A stretch of 64,000 nt of DNA from Cryoendolithus antarcticus (Eukaryota; Ascomycota; Dothideomycetes; Cladosporiales; Cladosporiaceae). The position numbers were made by a program, and so were the translations under genes. The stretch spans positions 248,001 through 312,000 of the forward strand of contig NAJO01000035.1 of the NCBI GenBank assembly GCA_002077065.1. The letters run 5' to 3'. The notes under the pieces are model-generated. The model was not told the origin of the DNA. It saw nothing but the letters and a program-made list of their open reading frames with translations, and did no database searches. Each line of letters starts with the position of its first letter. Within the stretch, counting starts at the first letter, position 1. Positions 22,866 through 33,445 of the stretch are shown here, one piece after another.

Positions 22866-24113
22866 ATGCAACAATCTCAGCCCTCGGCCCTCACGACCCT
22901 CTCCTCCTACATCCTCGATGCTCTCTGGTCCCTCTCCCAAGCCCTGAACTGCTTCCCCTCGAATCCCTCTCTAAAGCTAAACGGCACACCATACAAGATC
23001 CTCCGCTTGCTTGGGGAAGGTGGATTCTCCTACGTCTATCTTGTGCAACCAGCGAATTCCCCTACACTCTACGCGCTGAAGAAGATACGATGTCCGTTCG
23101 GCGCGGAGTCAGTCGCCTTGGCCATGCGGGAAGTGGAAGCATACGCGCTGTTCGAGGGCATGGAGGGCGTGATTGCGAGGGTGGGTTGGGAGGTGAAGGA
23201 CGAGGGTGGGGAGGGTGGGAAGACGGTGTATGTGTTATTGCCGTACTATAGGCGGGGTAATCTGCAGGATGCTATCAATGCAAACTTGGTGAATGGGAGC
23301 AGGTTTCCGGAGAGGAGGTTGATGGGCTTGTTTCTCGGGGTGTGTACGGCCCTGAGGGGAATGCATCGGTATCGGGTGAGAGGTGGGGAAGGTCGCAAGA
23401 AGGCTGAGGCGGCGCATGACGATCGGAGGAAGCATGCACGAAGGAGGGCTGATGTCGGAGAGGATGAAGAGGACAATGAGCCCTTGATGGAGGGAGAGGT
23501 CATGGCTGCCCAAGATGGCGTAGAGGAAGGCCAAGTACGAGCGTACGCACACCGTGACATCAAGCCAGGCAACATCATGATCTCTGACGACGGCCGACAA
23601 CCAATACTAATGGACCTCGGATCGCTCCAACCCAGCCCAACACCCATAACAAGTCGAGCCATGGCCCTACAGGTTCAAGACCAAGCAGCAGAACACAGCA
23701 CCATGCCCTACCGCGCACCTGAGCTCTTCGACGTCCAGCTCGGATCCTCGATAGATACGAAAGTCGATATTTGGTCTCTCGGCTGCACGCTATACGCTTG
23801 TCTCGTGGGCAAATCGCCCTTCGAAGCACGATCGGAAGAGACTGGCGGCTCGCTCAGCCTGTGTGTGCTTGGTGGCGACTGGAAATTTCCAGACGAAGGT
23901 CCAGCGGAGGCGAAGCGAGGGAAGCAGAAGCTCAGCGATGCTGAGGATGGCCAAAAACGAGACGACGGCATCAGCGAACCTGTGCGGGAGATCGTGAGGC
24001 GATGTTTGACTGTCGAGCCGGCAGAGCGGCCTGACATCGAGGCACTGATACGCATGGTGGAAGACTGCATAGCGGCGTTGCCTGAGGATGGGGATGCTGA
24101 TAGTGAAGATTAG
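22866..24113 (+). CDS. Env7/STK16-type serine/threonine kinase (NAK family)
   Basis: Probable membrane-associated protein kinase like yeast vacuolar Env7 and human STK16, which act in vacuole fusion and Golgi/secretory control. Single exon, 415 residues from the ATG at 22866. Motifs are the glycine loop LGEGGFSYVYLV near 48, YALKKIRC, the catalytic loop AHRDIKPGNIMI near 229, DLGS in place of DFGS near 252 (as in STK16), MPYRAPELF, and DIWSLGCTLYACLVGKSPFE. A basic then acidic insert of about 60 residues (RKHARRRADVGEDEEDNEP) precedes the catalytic loop. An N-terminal Cys (ALNCFPS) could be a palmitoylation site. It lies inside the BTB cluster but shares no sequence with it. Kinase family call is strong; the ortholog name is inferred. 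Confidence 0.9.
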   Translation: MQQSQPSALTTLSSYILDALWSLSQALNCFPSNPSLKLNGTPYKILRLLGEGGFSYVYLVQPANSPTLYALKKIRCPFGAESVALAMREVEAYALFEGMEGVIARVGWEVKDEGGEGGKTVYVLLPYYRRGNLQDAINANLVNGSRFPERRLMGLFLGVCTALRGMHRYRVRGGEGRKKAEAAHDDRRKHARRRADVGEDEEDNEPLMEGEVMAAQDGVEEGQVRAYAHRDIKPGNIMISDDGRQPILMDLGSLQPSPTPITSRAMALQVQDQAAEHSTMPYRAPELFDVQLGSSIDTKVDIWSLGCTLYACLVGKSPFEARSEETGGSLSLCVLGGDWKFPDEGPAEAKRGKQKLSDAEDGQKRDDGISEPVREIVRRCLTVEPAERPDIEALIRMVEDCIAALPEDGDADSED

Positions 24114-24154
24114 GTATTCCAGAAGCCGCGTGTAAGAGTATGTATCAGTAGGGG

Positions 24155-24186
24155 GACTTCTTGTCGCAGTGACTTCTTGTCGCAGT
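24155..24186 (+). repeat. 16-bp direct repeat, two copies
   Basis: GACTTCTTGTCGCAGT occurs twice head to tail just downstream of the kinase gene. Probably a small slippage duplication. Confidence 0.8.
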
Positions 24187-24390
24187 TTCCTTCACGTTCC
24201 AGAACTGGCAACAACTGATTGACATCAAAGCGGGTATTCACATACGCCCCCAGCGCACTGACTTATATTGGCCCGCTAGCAAATTTTAAGCACATACACT
24301 TTGGCACTTTCTCCTCCTCTTTCCTCGAACACTCGATGATCACATACAATATACGAATATTTCAATACATCGTTGCGCATACAGGCGACC

Positions 24391-25435
24391 ATGTACAACA
24401 TCGTAACCGATCCCGCCCCAGGATATACTAAACCCTATCACCAATCCGACGCAGGCATGGCCACCCCAATCGCACCTCCCGCACCGACCGCGCTGGAGGC
24501 GAAGAAGTCTAGCGCGAATACAACGTGGGTACTGGCACATGGCACATAATTCTGCACAGTTGCTTACCCGCGTCCAGCTTACTCGCAACGGGCAATTTCA
24601 GCAACCTTACGGTCGTCTGCTGCGGGAGGGAGTGGCTTCTACACAGGAGCGTCGTTTGCATGCACTCGACCTACTTCATGAAGGCATGCACTGGGATGTT
24701 CCAGGTAATCACAGTCACGATTCTCCACTGGTTATGGCGGCTACGGTACTGACAGTCTGTGTGCAGGAGGCGCAGACCAGGCGCATCGACCTTGGTGCCG
24801 ACGATCCAGACCTTGTTCACGCTATGATCACGTTCTTGTATATCGACGACTACGACGAGCCAATCAATATAGTCAAGGCGTATCCAGAAGGAGCTGTGGA
24901 TGCCGAGCCGGACGCTTTGTTTCACCTCCACTTGAACGTATTGGCCGACAAGTACGACATCGCTGCCCTCGAACGCGTGACTATCAGCCGTTTCCACGCC
25001 CTCGCCGAGGCCAACTGGAACAAACCTTGCTTCGCCGAGTGGATCCACCAGGTCAACACAATCGATACTCCACGAGACTGATTCATCAAACTCGTCAACG
25101 AAATCATGGCCAAGCACTTCCTCGACATCGTGCAGCCCACCGAAGACAACCAGGCTCTCCACAACGCGGGCGGGTCCAGCTTCGGCTTCACAGTCGCCCA
25201 GAACTTCCTCGCAGGACGCACTTGGCGCTGCGGCGGCGGCTGCGGGACGACATTCACGATGCATGACTCGTGCGCTCCTCAGAAGTACCAAGTGCCCAAT
25301 GGCACGCCAACAGGCTGCCCTTGCTGTGGGGCACTCGCGAAGAAGCTGGAGGAGTGGGATCCGAACAGGTTCACAGGACCTGGTAGTGTGCGTCTCCCGC
25401 GGGCCGAGGATTACGACTTGTGGACGCCATATTGA
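24391..25435 (+). pseudogene. BTB/POZ gene with internal in-frame stop and Cys ribbon (copy 6)
   Basis: Member of the local BTB family interrupted by TGA at 25079-25081. Exons 24391-24524, 24578-24704 and 24767-25435; introns of 53 and 62 nt match those of copy 1 in position. The BTB half has LLATGNFSNLTVVCCGREWL, then STYFMKACTGMFQ and RRIDLGADDPDLVHAMITFL. The second half has LHLNVLADKYDIAALE and CFAEWIHQVNTIDTPRD, then the stop (191 residues). The same frame continues as FIKLVNEIMAKHFLDIVQPT and on to WRCGGGCGTTFT and GCPCCGALAKKLEEW, an intact Cys-ribbon tail, ending at 25435. The downstream 118-codon frame has no further stop, so damage looks recent, or the shortened product is used. Confidence 0.75.
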
Positions 25436-25437
25436 AT

Positions 25438-26074
25438 TGACGCTGGCGCATCTGATGGCACTAGTATCAATCAGCGAAGGCGACCGGATGACTTTACGAC
25501 TTTACGACTTTACGACTTCTCAGCGGAGTTCAACAGCTGCCCGTAGCATGCGTCGAATAGCAGTATTTTCGGTATGATGAAGGGTGCCAGGGCTCAGCAT
25601 TGAATACTCGAGACATGCATGACTTTGCGCCTGGATGAAACTTGGATATGCTGGCATGTTCAGTTGCATGCTTGAAATGGGGTACGTAGACTAGAGTGTT
25701 ACCTCTCAACATTGAGCATCACATCACCATCACCACTTACAAGAACTCGCACAGCCACACTGTGCCTGCAGGACAGGGGATGCTCATTGTTCTGTATTCT
25801 TGACTGTCAATTAGGCTAGTGCTTTGTAGGTGAACGTACGTGTCTGAGCGGCTTTCGAGAGCGCTTCGCGAGACACATGCTTGAGGCTTGTTGTATGCTC
25901 TCGCTTTCATTTGAGGATAGTGTGCGCAGCACGAGACCAGCTCCAAGCTTGCAGACTTGGAGATCTAGCTCAGTATAGCGCAGACATTGTGGCAGGTATG
26001 ATCGAACGATGGAGAACTCAGCTGTGCCGTTTGCGACCATGCTAATCCATTATCGTTATTTTCGTCCCTTTCCT
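25438..26074. other. Intergenic region between BTB copy 6 and alpha-glucuronidase
   Basis: Contains a small tandem repeat near its left end and otherwise no recognisable feature. Confidence 0.5.
25491..25518 (+). repeat. 8-bp tandem repeat, 3.5 copies
   Basis: ACTTTACG is repeated three times followed by ACTT, just after the end of BTB copy 6. A simple microsatellite-like array. Confidence 0.85.
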
Positions 26075-28739
26075 TTAGTCCACCACGCCCTGTGGCAAAA
26101 ACGAAATGTAATCCACAGGCGCCGGCTCCATCCCATCTCCCTTACCCACAATCTTCACAGTCGCATTCGCCTTCACATCCACGCCCTTGAACGTCTTTCG
26201 AATAGCCGACTGCCCATCGATATAAAACACCCTCGCGCTCCCAACACTGTACTCGAAGTCACCCTTCCACTCGCCCACTAAGGAATCATCGAGGTACAGT
26301 TCCCAAGTTGCGTTGCCGATAACTTGGTCGTAGTAGTTGACTGCTACGTCGTATTTGCCGGCTGGGAATGGGACGGAAGCTGTAGCTGAACCTTGAGTGC
26401 TGTTGTTATCTGTCACGATAGCGTAGGTTCCGGAGGCGGCGTGAAAGGGGTGGACGAGGTAGGGATGGTAGCCTTCCAGCTCCATGGACTCGGCTTCGAT
26501 GCGGTAAGGGTGGTTCAAGACGCGGTTCTGCTCGTCAGCGATACTGGAGACGTTGAAGAAGTAGTTGTTGATGCTGTCGCGCCAGACGAGGGAGTGGCCT
26601 GCCGCGTATACTAGGCGGAAGAGCTGCTCTTCGTAGCGCTGCGTATCGATGTAGGGTTTCAGTGACTCCCATTGAGCAGGGAAGGTGTTAGACACGGCGC
26701 TGCCATTGTAGTGCGCGTTGTAGAAGTGCTGGATGATCGTCTCGCCGGACTTGAGGACGTGGGTGTAGGGCAGATGGTGAAACCAGAGCAAAAGATTCTC
26801 CGGTGTTGTATCGACGGACTCGTATGCTGCGGCTACCTCGGGAGGGTATTGCCCTGCGTTACCTGTGCCGTTGCTCACTGTGCGGTCCATGCCGATTGTG
26901 GTTGCGTCGGCTCTGTACCATTGGCCGTAGGGGTTGTTCTCTTGAGACTGAGGGTCCGGTCCATAATGACCGTTGAGAATGTTGGTCAAAGTCTGGATGC
27001 CCAGATTGCCCGAGAAGCCTTCGTATGCTGGCCACGAAGCCATAGACATGCTGGTAACCGTATCAATGACTTTCTGATCGTGGCTAAAGGTCAACTTCGT
27101 CCATGCCTGGAGCATCTCGACCGAGTCCGCGTCGGCGTTCCAGGCTAGCTTGCCGTAGGCGTAGAGGTTGCTCATAGCAAGATGGCTGCCAAGCCACGTC
27201 TGATTGTTTCCAGCACCTGCTACACCGGCGAAGCCGCCGAGGGTGTTCTTGAAGCGGGTGCCATTGACGATAGACTTGACGGTTGAGGGTGCACCATCGA
27301 CCCGCAAGTCGAAGTCGAGGATTTCCTTCCACAGAGGTGCCAGATATACGAGATGAACGTTCTGGCCAAGATACTCGGGAGTGATCTGGAGCTCGACCGA
27401 AGTCGCTGTCTGCCGGAGGTGAGAGAAGAGGGGCGAGACTGCCTCACGGACCTGGAAGTCGATAGGCTGTGTTCATGTCAGTAATGATCTCCCACACATG
27501 ACCGGAGAACAATTGCGACTTACGCCGTATTTGATCTGAACTACCACGTTGTCCATGAACTGGTCATCAAGGCCATCAAAGAAGTCGACCGCAGCGTTTG
27601 CACGATCGTCTGCCCAGACCGTCTCGTTGATCGTAGTCGAGTCGTATACAAAAGCCCGGAACACACAAACGCCACCATGCGGTTGCAGAGCTTTGGCGAA
27701 CAAATTCGCGCCTTGCGCCAGCGTGCGGTTGTAAGTCAGTGGGCCTGGTTGGCCCTCTGAGTTTGCCTTCACGAGATAGCCAGCAAAGTCAGGAACACGC
27801 TCGTAGATCTCATCTGTAATGTTAGTCCACCAATTGATCACGCTTTGATCAAGAGGATCAAAGGTGTTAAGGGCTCCGAGTGCTTTGGGCGAGGCAAAGT
27901 AGAGCGATAGCCCAAGCTGTACTCCATATGGTCGGAAGACGTCTGCGATTCGAGCGACACCATCGAGGTTGGTGCTGTTGAGAATGGTCTCATTGGCATT
28001 GACGTTGTTGACCACGACGGCGTTGATGCCGATGGATGCGAGCAAGCGCGCGTACTGGGCAGCTCGAGTGAGGTCTGGGCGGACTTCGCCGTTCCAGAAG
28101 AACAGTGATTTGCCGCCGTAGCCTCGCTCGACACTGCCATGTGTTCCACCGTCTCGTAAATTATCTGCCTGTTGTCAGTTCTGCATCTTATAATTCGCAA
28201 ACGTCTTTGTACACACCCCACTGGTTGATCCATCGGATCGGGACTTCCGGGTTGGAAGCGTAAGCAACCTTCGTTACATTGCCTTGCGCAAGCAAAGACA
28301 AATACTCAAAGGCGCCGTAGAGTGCTCCTCGTTCATTGCTGCCCAAGATGAGGACCTCGCGGCCTGTAGTGTCTAGGTAGAAGCCATCATTGACAAGCTT
28401 AGGGATCGGCTTCTTGGAATCCTTGGCGGCGTAGCTGCTGTATTCGGCCACGGTTCCGATCACGATACTGGACGTAGGTCGTTGTGCGCCTCCACGATGT
28501 CCGCCGTGCCAGCGGTTGACATTGCAGCTTTGCCCGAAGATGCTAGAGATGCCTTGCTCGAGCTCTTTGGCTCCTGTAAGCACTGGCGAGAGGTCCGATG
28601 AGTTCAGTGCAATAACTTGGGTAGGGATCCTTCCAGCGTACTTGTGCGCTTCCGGGATTGGTGCATATCGAAGCCATGCATCGATACCAGTCTCCGCGGC
28701 CACCAGGCCGAGAGGCAGAAGGAGCAAGGACAGCAACAT
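26075..28739 (-). CDS. aguA: GH67 alpha-glucuronidase, secreted
   Basis: Secreted enzyme that removes 4-O-methyl-glucuronic acid from the non-reducing end of xylooligosaccharides during hemicellulose breakdown. Exons 28739-28217, 28164-27524 and 27466-26075 give 851 residues, the usual GH67 length. The signal peptide is MLLSLLLLPLGLVAA. The N-terminal domain includes SSIVIGTV and YLDTTGREVLILGSNERGAL. The barrel has PIRWINQWDNLRDGG (across intron 1), SVERGYGGKSLFFW, FAGYLVKANSEGQPGP with the general-acid Glu, and IKYGPIDFQVREAVSPLF (across intron 2) plus ELQITPEYLGQ with the conserved Asp and Glu. The C-terminal domain includes LLLWFHHLPYTHVLKSGE. Catalytic residue assignments follow the family, not experiment. 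It is divergent from the transcription-factor-like gene. Confidence 0.96.
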
Positions 28740-29868
28740 GCTTGAGACACTCCGAACAGTCCAAACAGAGTAGAGAATGATGCTTACCCACTTCCACGTG
28801 CACAAGCAGGTGGCCTACTAGTATAGGACCTTTTGCAGTCCCCGATCATGTCGGCAACGGCTCATACCATTTTGCATTTTGCCGGCCAGTGGAGGAGTCA
28901 ATGGCTGTCAAGGTCTTGTCCCGCATACTATACGAAAGCCTACTCCTCTTGCCCGCCCGACGTCAGTTTGCATGGCTCCACTTCTTCGAGATGCCCCACG
29001 GGGAGCAGTACCTCGCAGGTTCACCGTCGCGGCTGAAAGTGTTGCTGGTCAGTGATTGGTGGAAGAGATGCGAGTTCTCTCGCTAAGCTTTTCTTGCACG
29101 ACTCGGCGCCGAGCCCCGAGTCTGTCAACACTGCCGCCGCTCAGAGCAAACTCCACGACCTCGCAAGTCAATCTGTGACATTTAAGCGTGCAGACTCACG
29201 CTTCAGCCTAGTCCGATCGGCTGTCGAAAAGCTCTCGCAGCTTTGATCCGCCATGTTGGGACGGACATCAACCTGGTGAGCCCTGGAATCATCCGGATGT
29301 GCTGGGAACCAGGCTGGGAACCAGGACCTTAGGACTGCCTCTCACACGGGGACTTTCAACAAAGGTTCCCTCCTCATCTTTGAACAGCAGGCAACGACCT
29401 GGGTCGTCGGATGCCTTGCTTGTATCGAGCCATGCTACGCAGGACGAAACGCAGTAGAGCTCGACACCACAGGCTTCGGCCAGTGCCCTTGGTGTTGCCA
29501 TGACGGCGCATGGGGTACTGTAGTATGGGCAACGTGAGTATGCAAACACGCTGTCTGCAAGCCACGCAAAACTCGGAACGCGGCCATCCTCTCTTATATC
29601 ACTTTTCGTCGAGACCATCTGCTCTCGCTTAATGTTTCCTCACACACCTGTCCCAAAGCAGGTATCGCTGACACGGCAAGACTAAGCGGTGAATCAGCCT
29701 CACGTCTTACTGTACCGCCCTTTCCGGTTTCAAGCCGCGCTATGGCTACAAAAGATATGGTAGAAAAGGGCATTCCTGCTCAGTCATCTACTAGCAGCAG
29801 TGTACCTTTCAACGATTGTTACCGAGACCACCATCACAGGCTACCAGAGCCCGCGTACCTAGCTGACC
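28740..29868. other. Divergent intergenic region aguA / transcription-factor-like gene
   Basis: Upstream region of both genes. Short frames at 28901-29086 (+), 29052-29246 (+) and 29289-29618 (-) show no family I know and no splice model joining them, so none is called. GCTGGGAACCAG is tandemly duplicated at 29301-29324. Confidence 0.5.
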
Positions 29869-31570
29869 ATGGCACTGCATTTCATCGCCGTGGGAGGCTC
29901 AGGCACCAAGCCTGTGCACGGCAATTCGACTGACCTGTCAACTAGTGATGCCAAGCTCATCAGAAGTCTTGCCATGCGCGACTTCCGTAGGCGGCAACGT
30001 CTTGGTCTACAAACGGGTAAGCATGACCCACAAGATACTTAGGAAGAAACCCTGTCCTGATTGCGAAGTAGGCCATCAGGAGAGGCTTACTAATTCCAGC
30101 AAGAGTAGCAATGATGCGTGGCGTGAACGTCGACGAGCGAAACCGAATGAACGTAAGAGTGTCATTTCGGTTAGAGCTGCTCCGATAGAGACCGCGTCAG
30201 ACAGTGCCGTGCAGCATAAAGTGGAGAGAGCTTCTTCAATCCCCTCAAGTACCGCATTGCAGTCTTCTGAACCTTCTGTCTGGAGCTCACGGCATAGAGC
30301 TAGAGGTCGGAGCTCAGTCTATGTTCCTGCTGTCGAAACCAATGCGTCTAACAGCACCAATGCATCCAATTGGCTCCGCCCAGCTTCGCCTTTGCCTTCC
30401 CTTATCTTACAACGACTCGCCTTTACGAGACAATGCGTTGAATCGTTCTTCCCGGATGGTACATGCACGCCCCTCGCGCTGGATCGATTTCTCTCGCATT
30501 GCACCGTCGAAAAGACCGACTGTTTGCAAGTGTGCAACGATGCTGTCCATTACCTCTTCTGCGGGTCTAGCACAGCAAATCGGAGTATGGGACTGGAAGG
30601 TCGCCGAAAACATCTCCTCGCCCTCTCACAACTCCGCTTGGAGATCGAGCGACCGTCTGCACGGATTGCGGATCTGGTAGCACCGATCAACGACTTGCTG
30701 TTATGCGAGGCCTTCCGGATCGTCGCCGAAGGTGGGAACGCCTGGACCACACATGTCCAGGCACTACACACTGTCGTCACGAAATTCGAGCAGCGAGGGC
30801 AGCACTTGGAGGGCTTCCTGTTCCGCCAAGTCCGACATTCGAGTCTCATGCAGGCACTGGTATTCCGCCATCCCATTGCACTGGGTCCTTCGTACTGGTG
30901 CAAGCGTAAAGCGCCATCTCACGGTCCGGAGGCCCTAGTGCAACTAGCTGTGTGGCTACCGGCCTTGCTGCAAGAGGCAGACCTTGCTTGCTCGTCAGAC
31001 ACAACCACGCAAACATCCGCCGCAAGGATCACTCTTAGGTTGACGGACTTGGAGACTGCGCTACTTGCATGGCATCCCACAGAGACGACAGTCGAGACCA
31101 CGCACGTCGTTGAAACGAACCATGTCGACCAGGATCTCCGCCCCAACCTCGACGTCTTCGGCAGGCCCGTCTGTAATGCCCCGTCCTTCGTAGCCCGTCT
31201 CTCATCCTCATTCCATCAATGCCTCCTTCTCGAGCTCCGATCCTCACTCCTCGACCTAAAAGCCACCCAACACAAATCCACCGAGCCAACGCGATGCTTG
31301 ACGGCGCTCGTAGACGAGAGCGCAGCACTGGCACGCGACGGCATCAACGAGATGATAGGCATGTCTGGGAGTCCCATCAGTCGCGGGATCTCTGTCCGTT
31401 TGCAGATACATATGCTGAAGAGGTGGTATAGCCGCTCGAGAGACGAGGCAGGGTTGAGATGGCTTGTGCAAACTGAGAAGCGGTTGCAGGACGAGCTCTC
31501 GTATATCAATTGGGATGCGCTGCTGGCGATCTCTTGTCATGCACTGCTGTGGCTGGTAACGAAACCGTGA
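29869..31570 (+). CDS. Fungal transcription-factor-like protein without visible zinc cluster
   Basis: Protein of 548 residues from exons 29869-30016 and 30072-31570; the 55-nt intron uses GTAAGC and the acceptor GAAGTAG at 30071. A more attractive acceptor (CTTACTAATTCCAG, ending 30099) shifts the frame and hits a stop after about 30 codons. The N-terminus MALHFIAVGG with KLIRSLAMRDFRRRQRL resembles the opening of many fungal proteins annotated as transcription-factor-like. A Ser-rich linker is followed by a helical domain from about residue 145 (LILQRLAFTRQCVESFFPDG) to the end, like the regulatory half of Zn2Cys6 factors. I see no CX2CX6C binuclear cluster, so direct DNA binding is doubtful. 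Role unknown. Divergent from aguA. Confidence 0.7.
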
Positions 31571-31957
31571 GATCTAGTTACGGCAATAGCACGCTCTCCG
31601 CTCAACTATAAGCGTCGCTTGGTTCTGATTTCCTGGCACTGATGCTCTCACATCATCAAGTCACACTCCTATCACCACTGAGATAGACGAAAGTCATAGA
31701 TGGATCAGTCAACGTCCAGCATTCCGTCTTGAATGCCTTGCAGCGCACTTGTAGGAGTACGTTATTAGGACCGCATGCGTCAAAGTCACTTGAATCGATA
31801 GTGTATTGCTTGATCAAGTATGAAGTGAACAGTAGCGATCTATATGCATTCCATGGTATACTCATTTGGTCATATTGGACAGTCCCTTGCGCCCTTCCCT
31901 CTAGTTTTCCCTCACATCGTTACCGTGCGCAGCATAGCTGTGCGTATGCTCACTAGC
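31571..31957. other. Convergent intergenic region
   Basis: 3' flanks of the transcription-factor-like gene and the Pal1 gene. Nothing else recognised. Confidence 0.5.
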
Positions 31958-33205
31958 CTACTCGTCATGGTCTGGCTTCCTCCTCAGACTCCCGATCCTC
32001 TGCTTCAAGCTCTGCTTGATGCTACCCTTGCGGTGCATCTCATTGTGATGCAGATCGGTGTCGTTTGCATGAGCCAGCTCTGCGTACTTGCGATCGTCAC
32101 CTGCAATGGCGACAGGATCGCGCGCATCGAGCGTGCCTTTACGCTCGGCTCGGTGGTAGTCACGGTTGATGGCAGCATGGTCCTCCATCTCGATGCCGTT
32201 GTCGTCGATCTTGTGTGCCTTCAGAGCGCGGTTCAGGGAGAAGCCAGGCTCGGCCTCGCCTTTGAGATCTTCCGGGTCGTACTCCTGCACATTATTAGCA
32301 CGGGTCACATGACATCCATTTCAGCGACACTCACCTTCCCAGGCCACTGCTTATACCCTGGCTCGTTGTTCAATCCCTCACGCATCATATCCGTCCCCTC
32401 CTCATAATCATACCGCCTGCCGAACTGATCTGGCTCTCCGGGCGGCACAATCGCCACGCCGTCCAAAGGCTTATGCCGCTCAACAGCATCCTTAATGTTT
32501 TCGCGCGGCGTCGCCTTCAGCGTCTCAGCAATACTGCCTTCCAACGCAGCGATAGGCGCAGTCTTCGGGTCTCTATTCCGAGCAAAGGCCGCAGCGTCGT
32601 AAGGTCCCTCATGGTGGTATGCGCGGCCGCCGAGAGCCGGGTCGAGACGGTCGATGACGTCGGGGCCTTGGATGGACTTCTTCTTCAAGTGTGGAGAGCG
32701 GTTGGCTTTGCGGGAATCACGTCTAATGATGTCTAGAGGCTTGTGGCTCTCGTCGCCTGGGAAGCGTTGGGCGAGACTGCTGCCGCGGCGACGCGAGGGT
32801 ACGGTGCCGTCGCCGCCGTCGACATTTCGGAGGGCTGCTGCGGCCTCGCCACTGCGATGTGGGCGGCCGCTTCGATCATGGACAGGCTCTTCGCTGAAGT
32901 TCGGGAACTTGGTCGGCGGGCTTCCCCTGGCGTCGAGTGGTCGTGTAGTGTGTTGGGCACTGCTCTTCTCTGGAGGAGACGTGCGATATGGGTTCTTCGA
33001 TGTCGCAGCTGTTGTCGTCCTCTCCTTATCTGGCAGGCCGGCAAAGGTGCTGCCAAAGCTTGCTCCTGGTCCAGTCTCCGCAGATGGCTCGGGAGCATTG
33101 AATGGGTCGATCAGCTCTGCCGCTGCCTGCAACAATGTTAGCTATCATGTGCATGCACGTGCTAGAAGATTGACTTGCCGACTTGGAGTCGATTGCGTGT
33201 GACAT
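31958..33205 (-). CDS. Pal1-family cell morphology protein
   Basis: Cortical protein of the Pal1 family, which in fission yeast localises to growth sites, keeps cylindrical cell shape and links to endocytic machinery. Exons 33205-33175, 33122-32335 and 32284-31958 give 381 residues. Exon 1 is only 31 nt (MSHAIDSKSA), and two overlapping GCAG acceptors lie at its junction; the frame requires the downstream one at 33123. Motifs are ELIDPFNAPEPS near the N-terminus, reminiscent of an endocytic DPF/NPF-type motif, and the core DIIRRDSRKANRSPHLKKKS with IQGPDVIDRLD. An acidic and charged C-terminus follows. Divergent from usb1 with only 240 bp between starts. The tiny first exon is the least certain part. 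Confidence 0.87.
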
Positions 33206-33445
33206 GGTGAGGCTTGGTTGGCTGTGAATCTGCGAGCAAGTCAATATAGCGAGGTGTGTGAAAGAGAGACGGGGAGATTGTATCGTTTGAGGTGCAGCTG
33301 CAGCTTGGGACTTTTGTTCCTGCATCACGGAGATGATGTGGCTGCCACGCGGTGCATCGCTACGTCATGGCGCTCGAGCCGCAACACGCCGATATCAAAG
33401 TTGATCTCAGCATATTAATAGTTGCCACGCGTTGTAGTAGATCTG

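Noticed and set aside
28889..29246. Two short + strand frames, possible small gene
   Set aside because: No start or splice model joins them and no family similarity is visible; left as intergenic.
29289..29618. 109-codon - strand frame
   Set aside because: Isolated and without motif or conserved neighbours; insufficient support for a gene.
31844..33202. Long + strand frames over the Pal1 gene
   Set aside because: They run antisense to exons with clear Pal1 motifs and show no similarity of their own.
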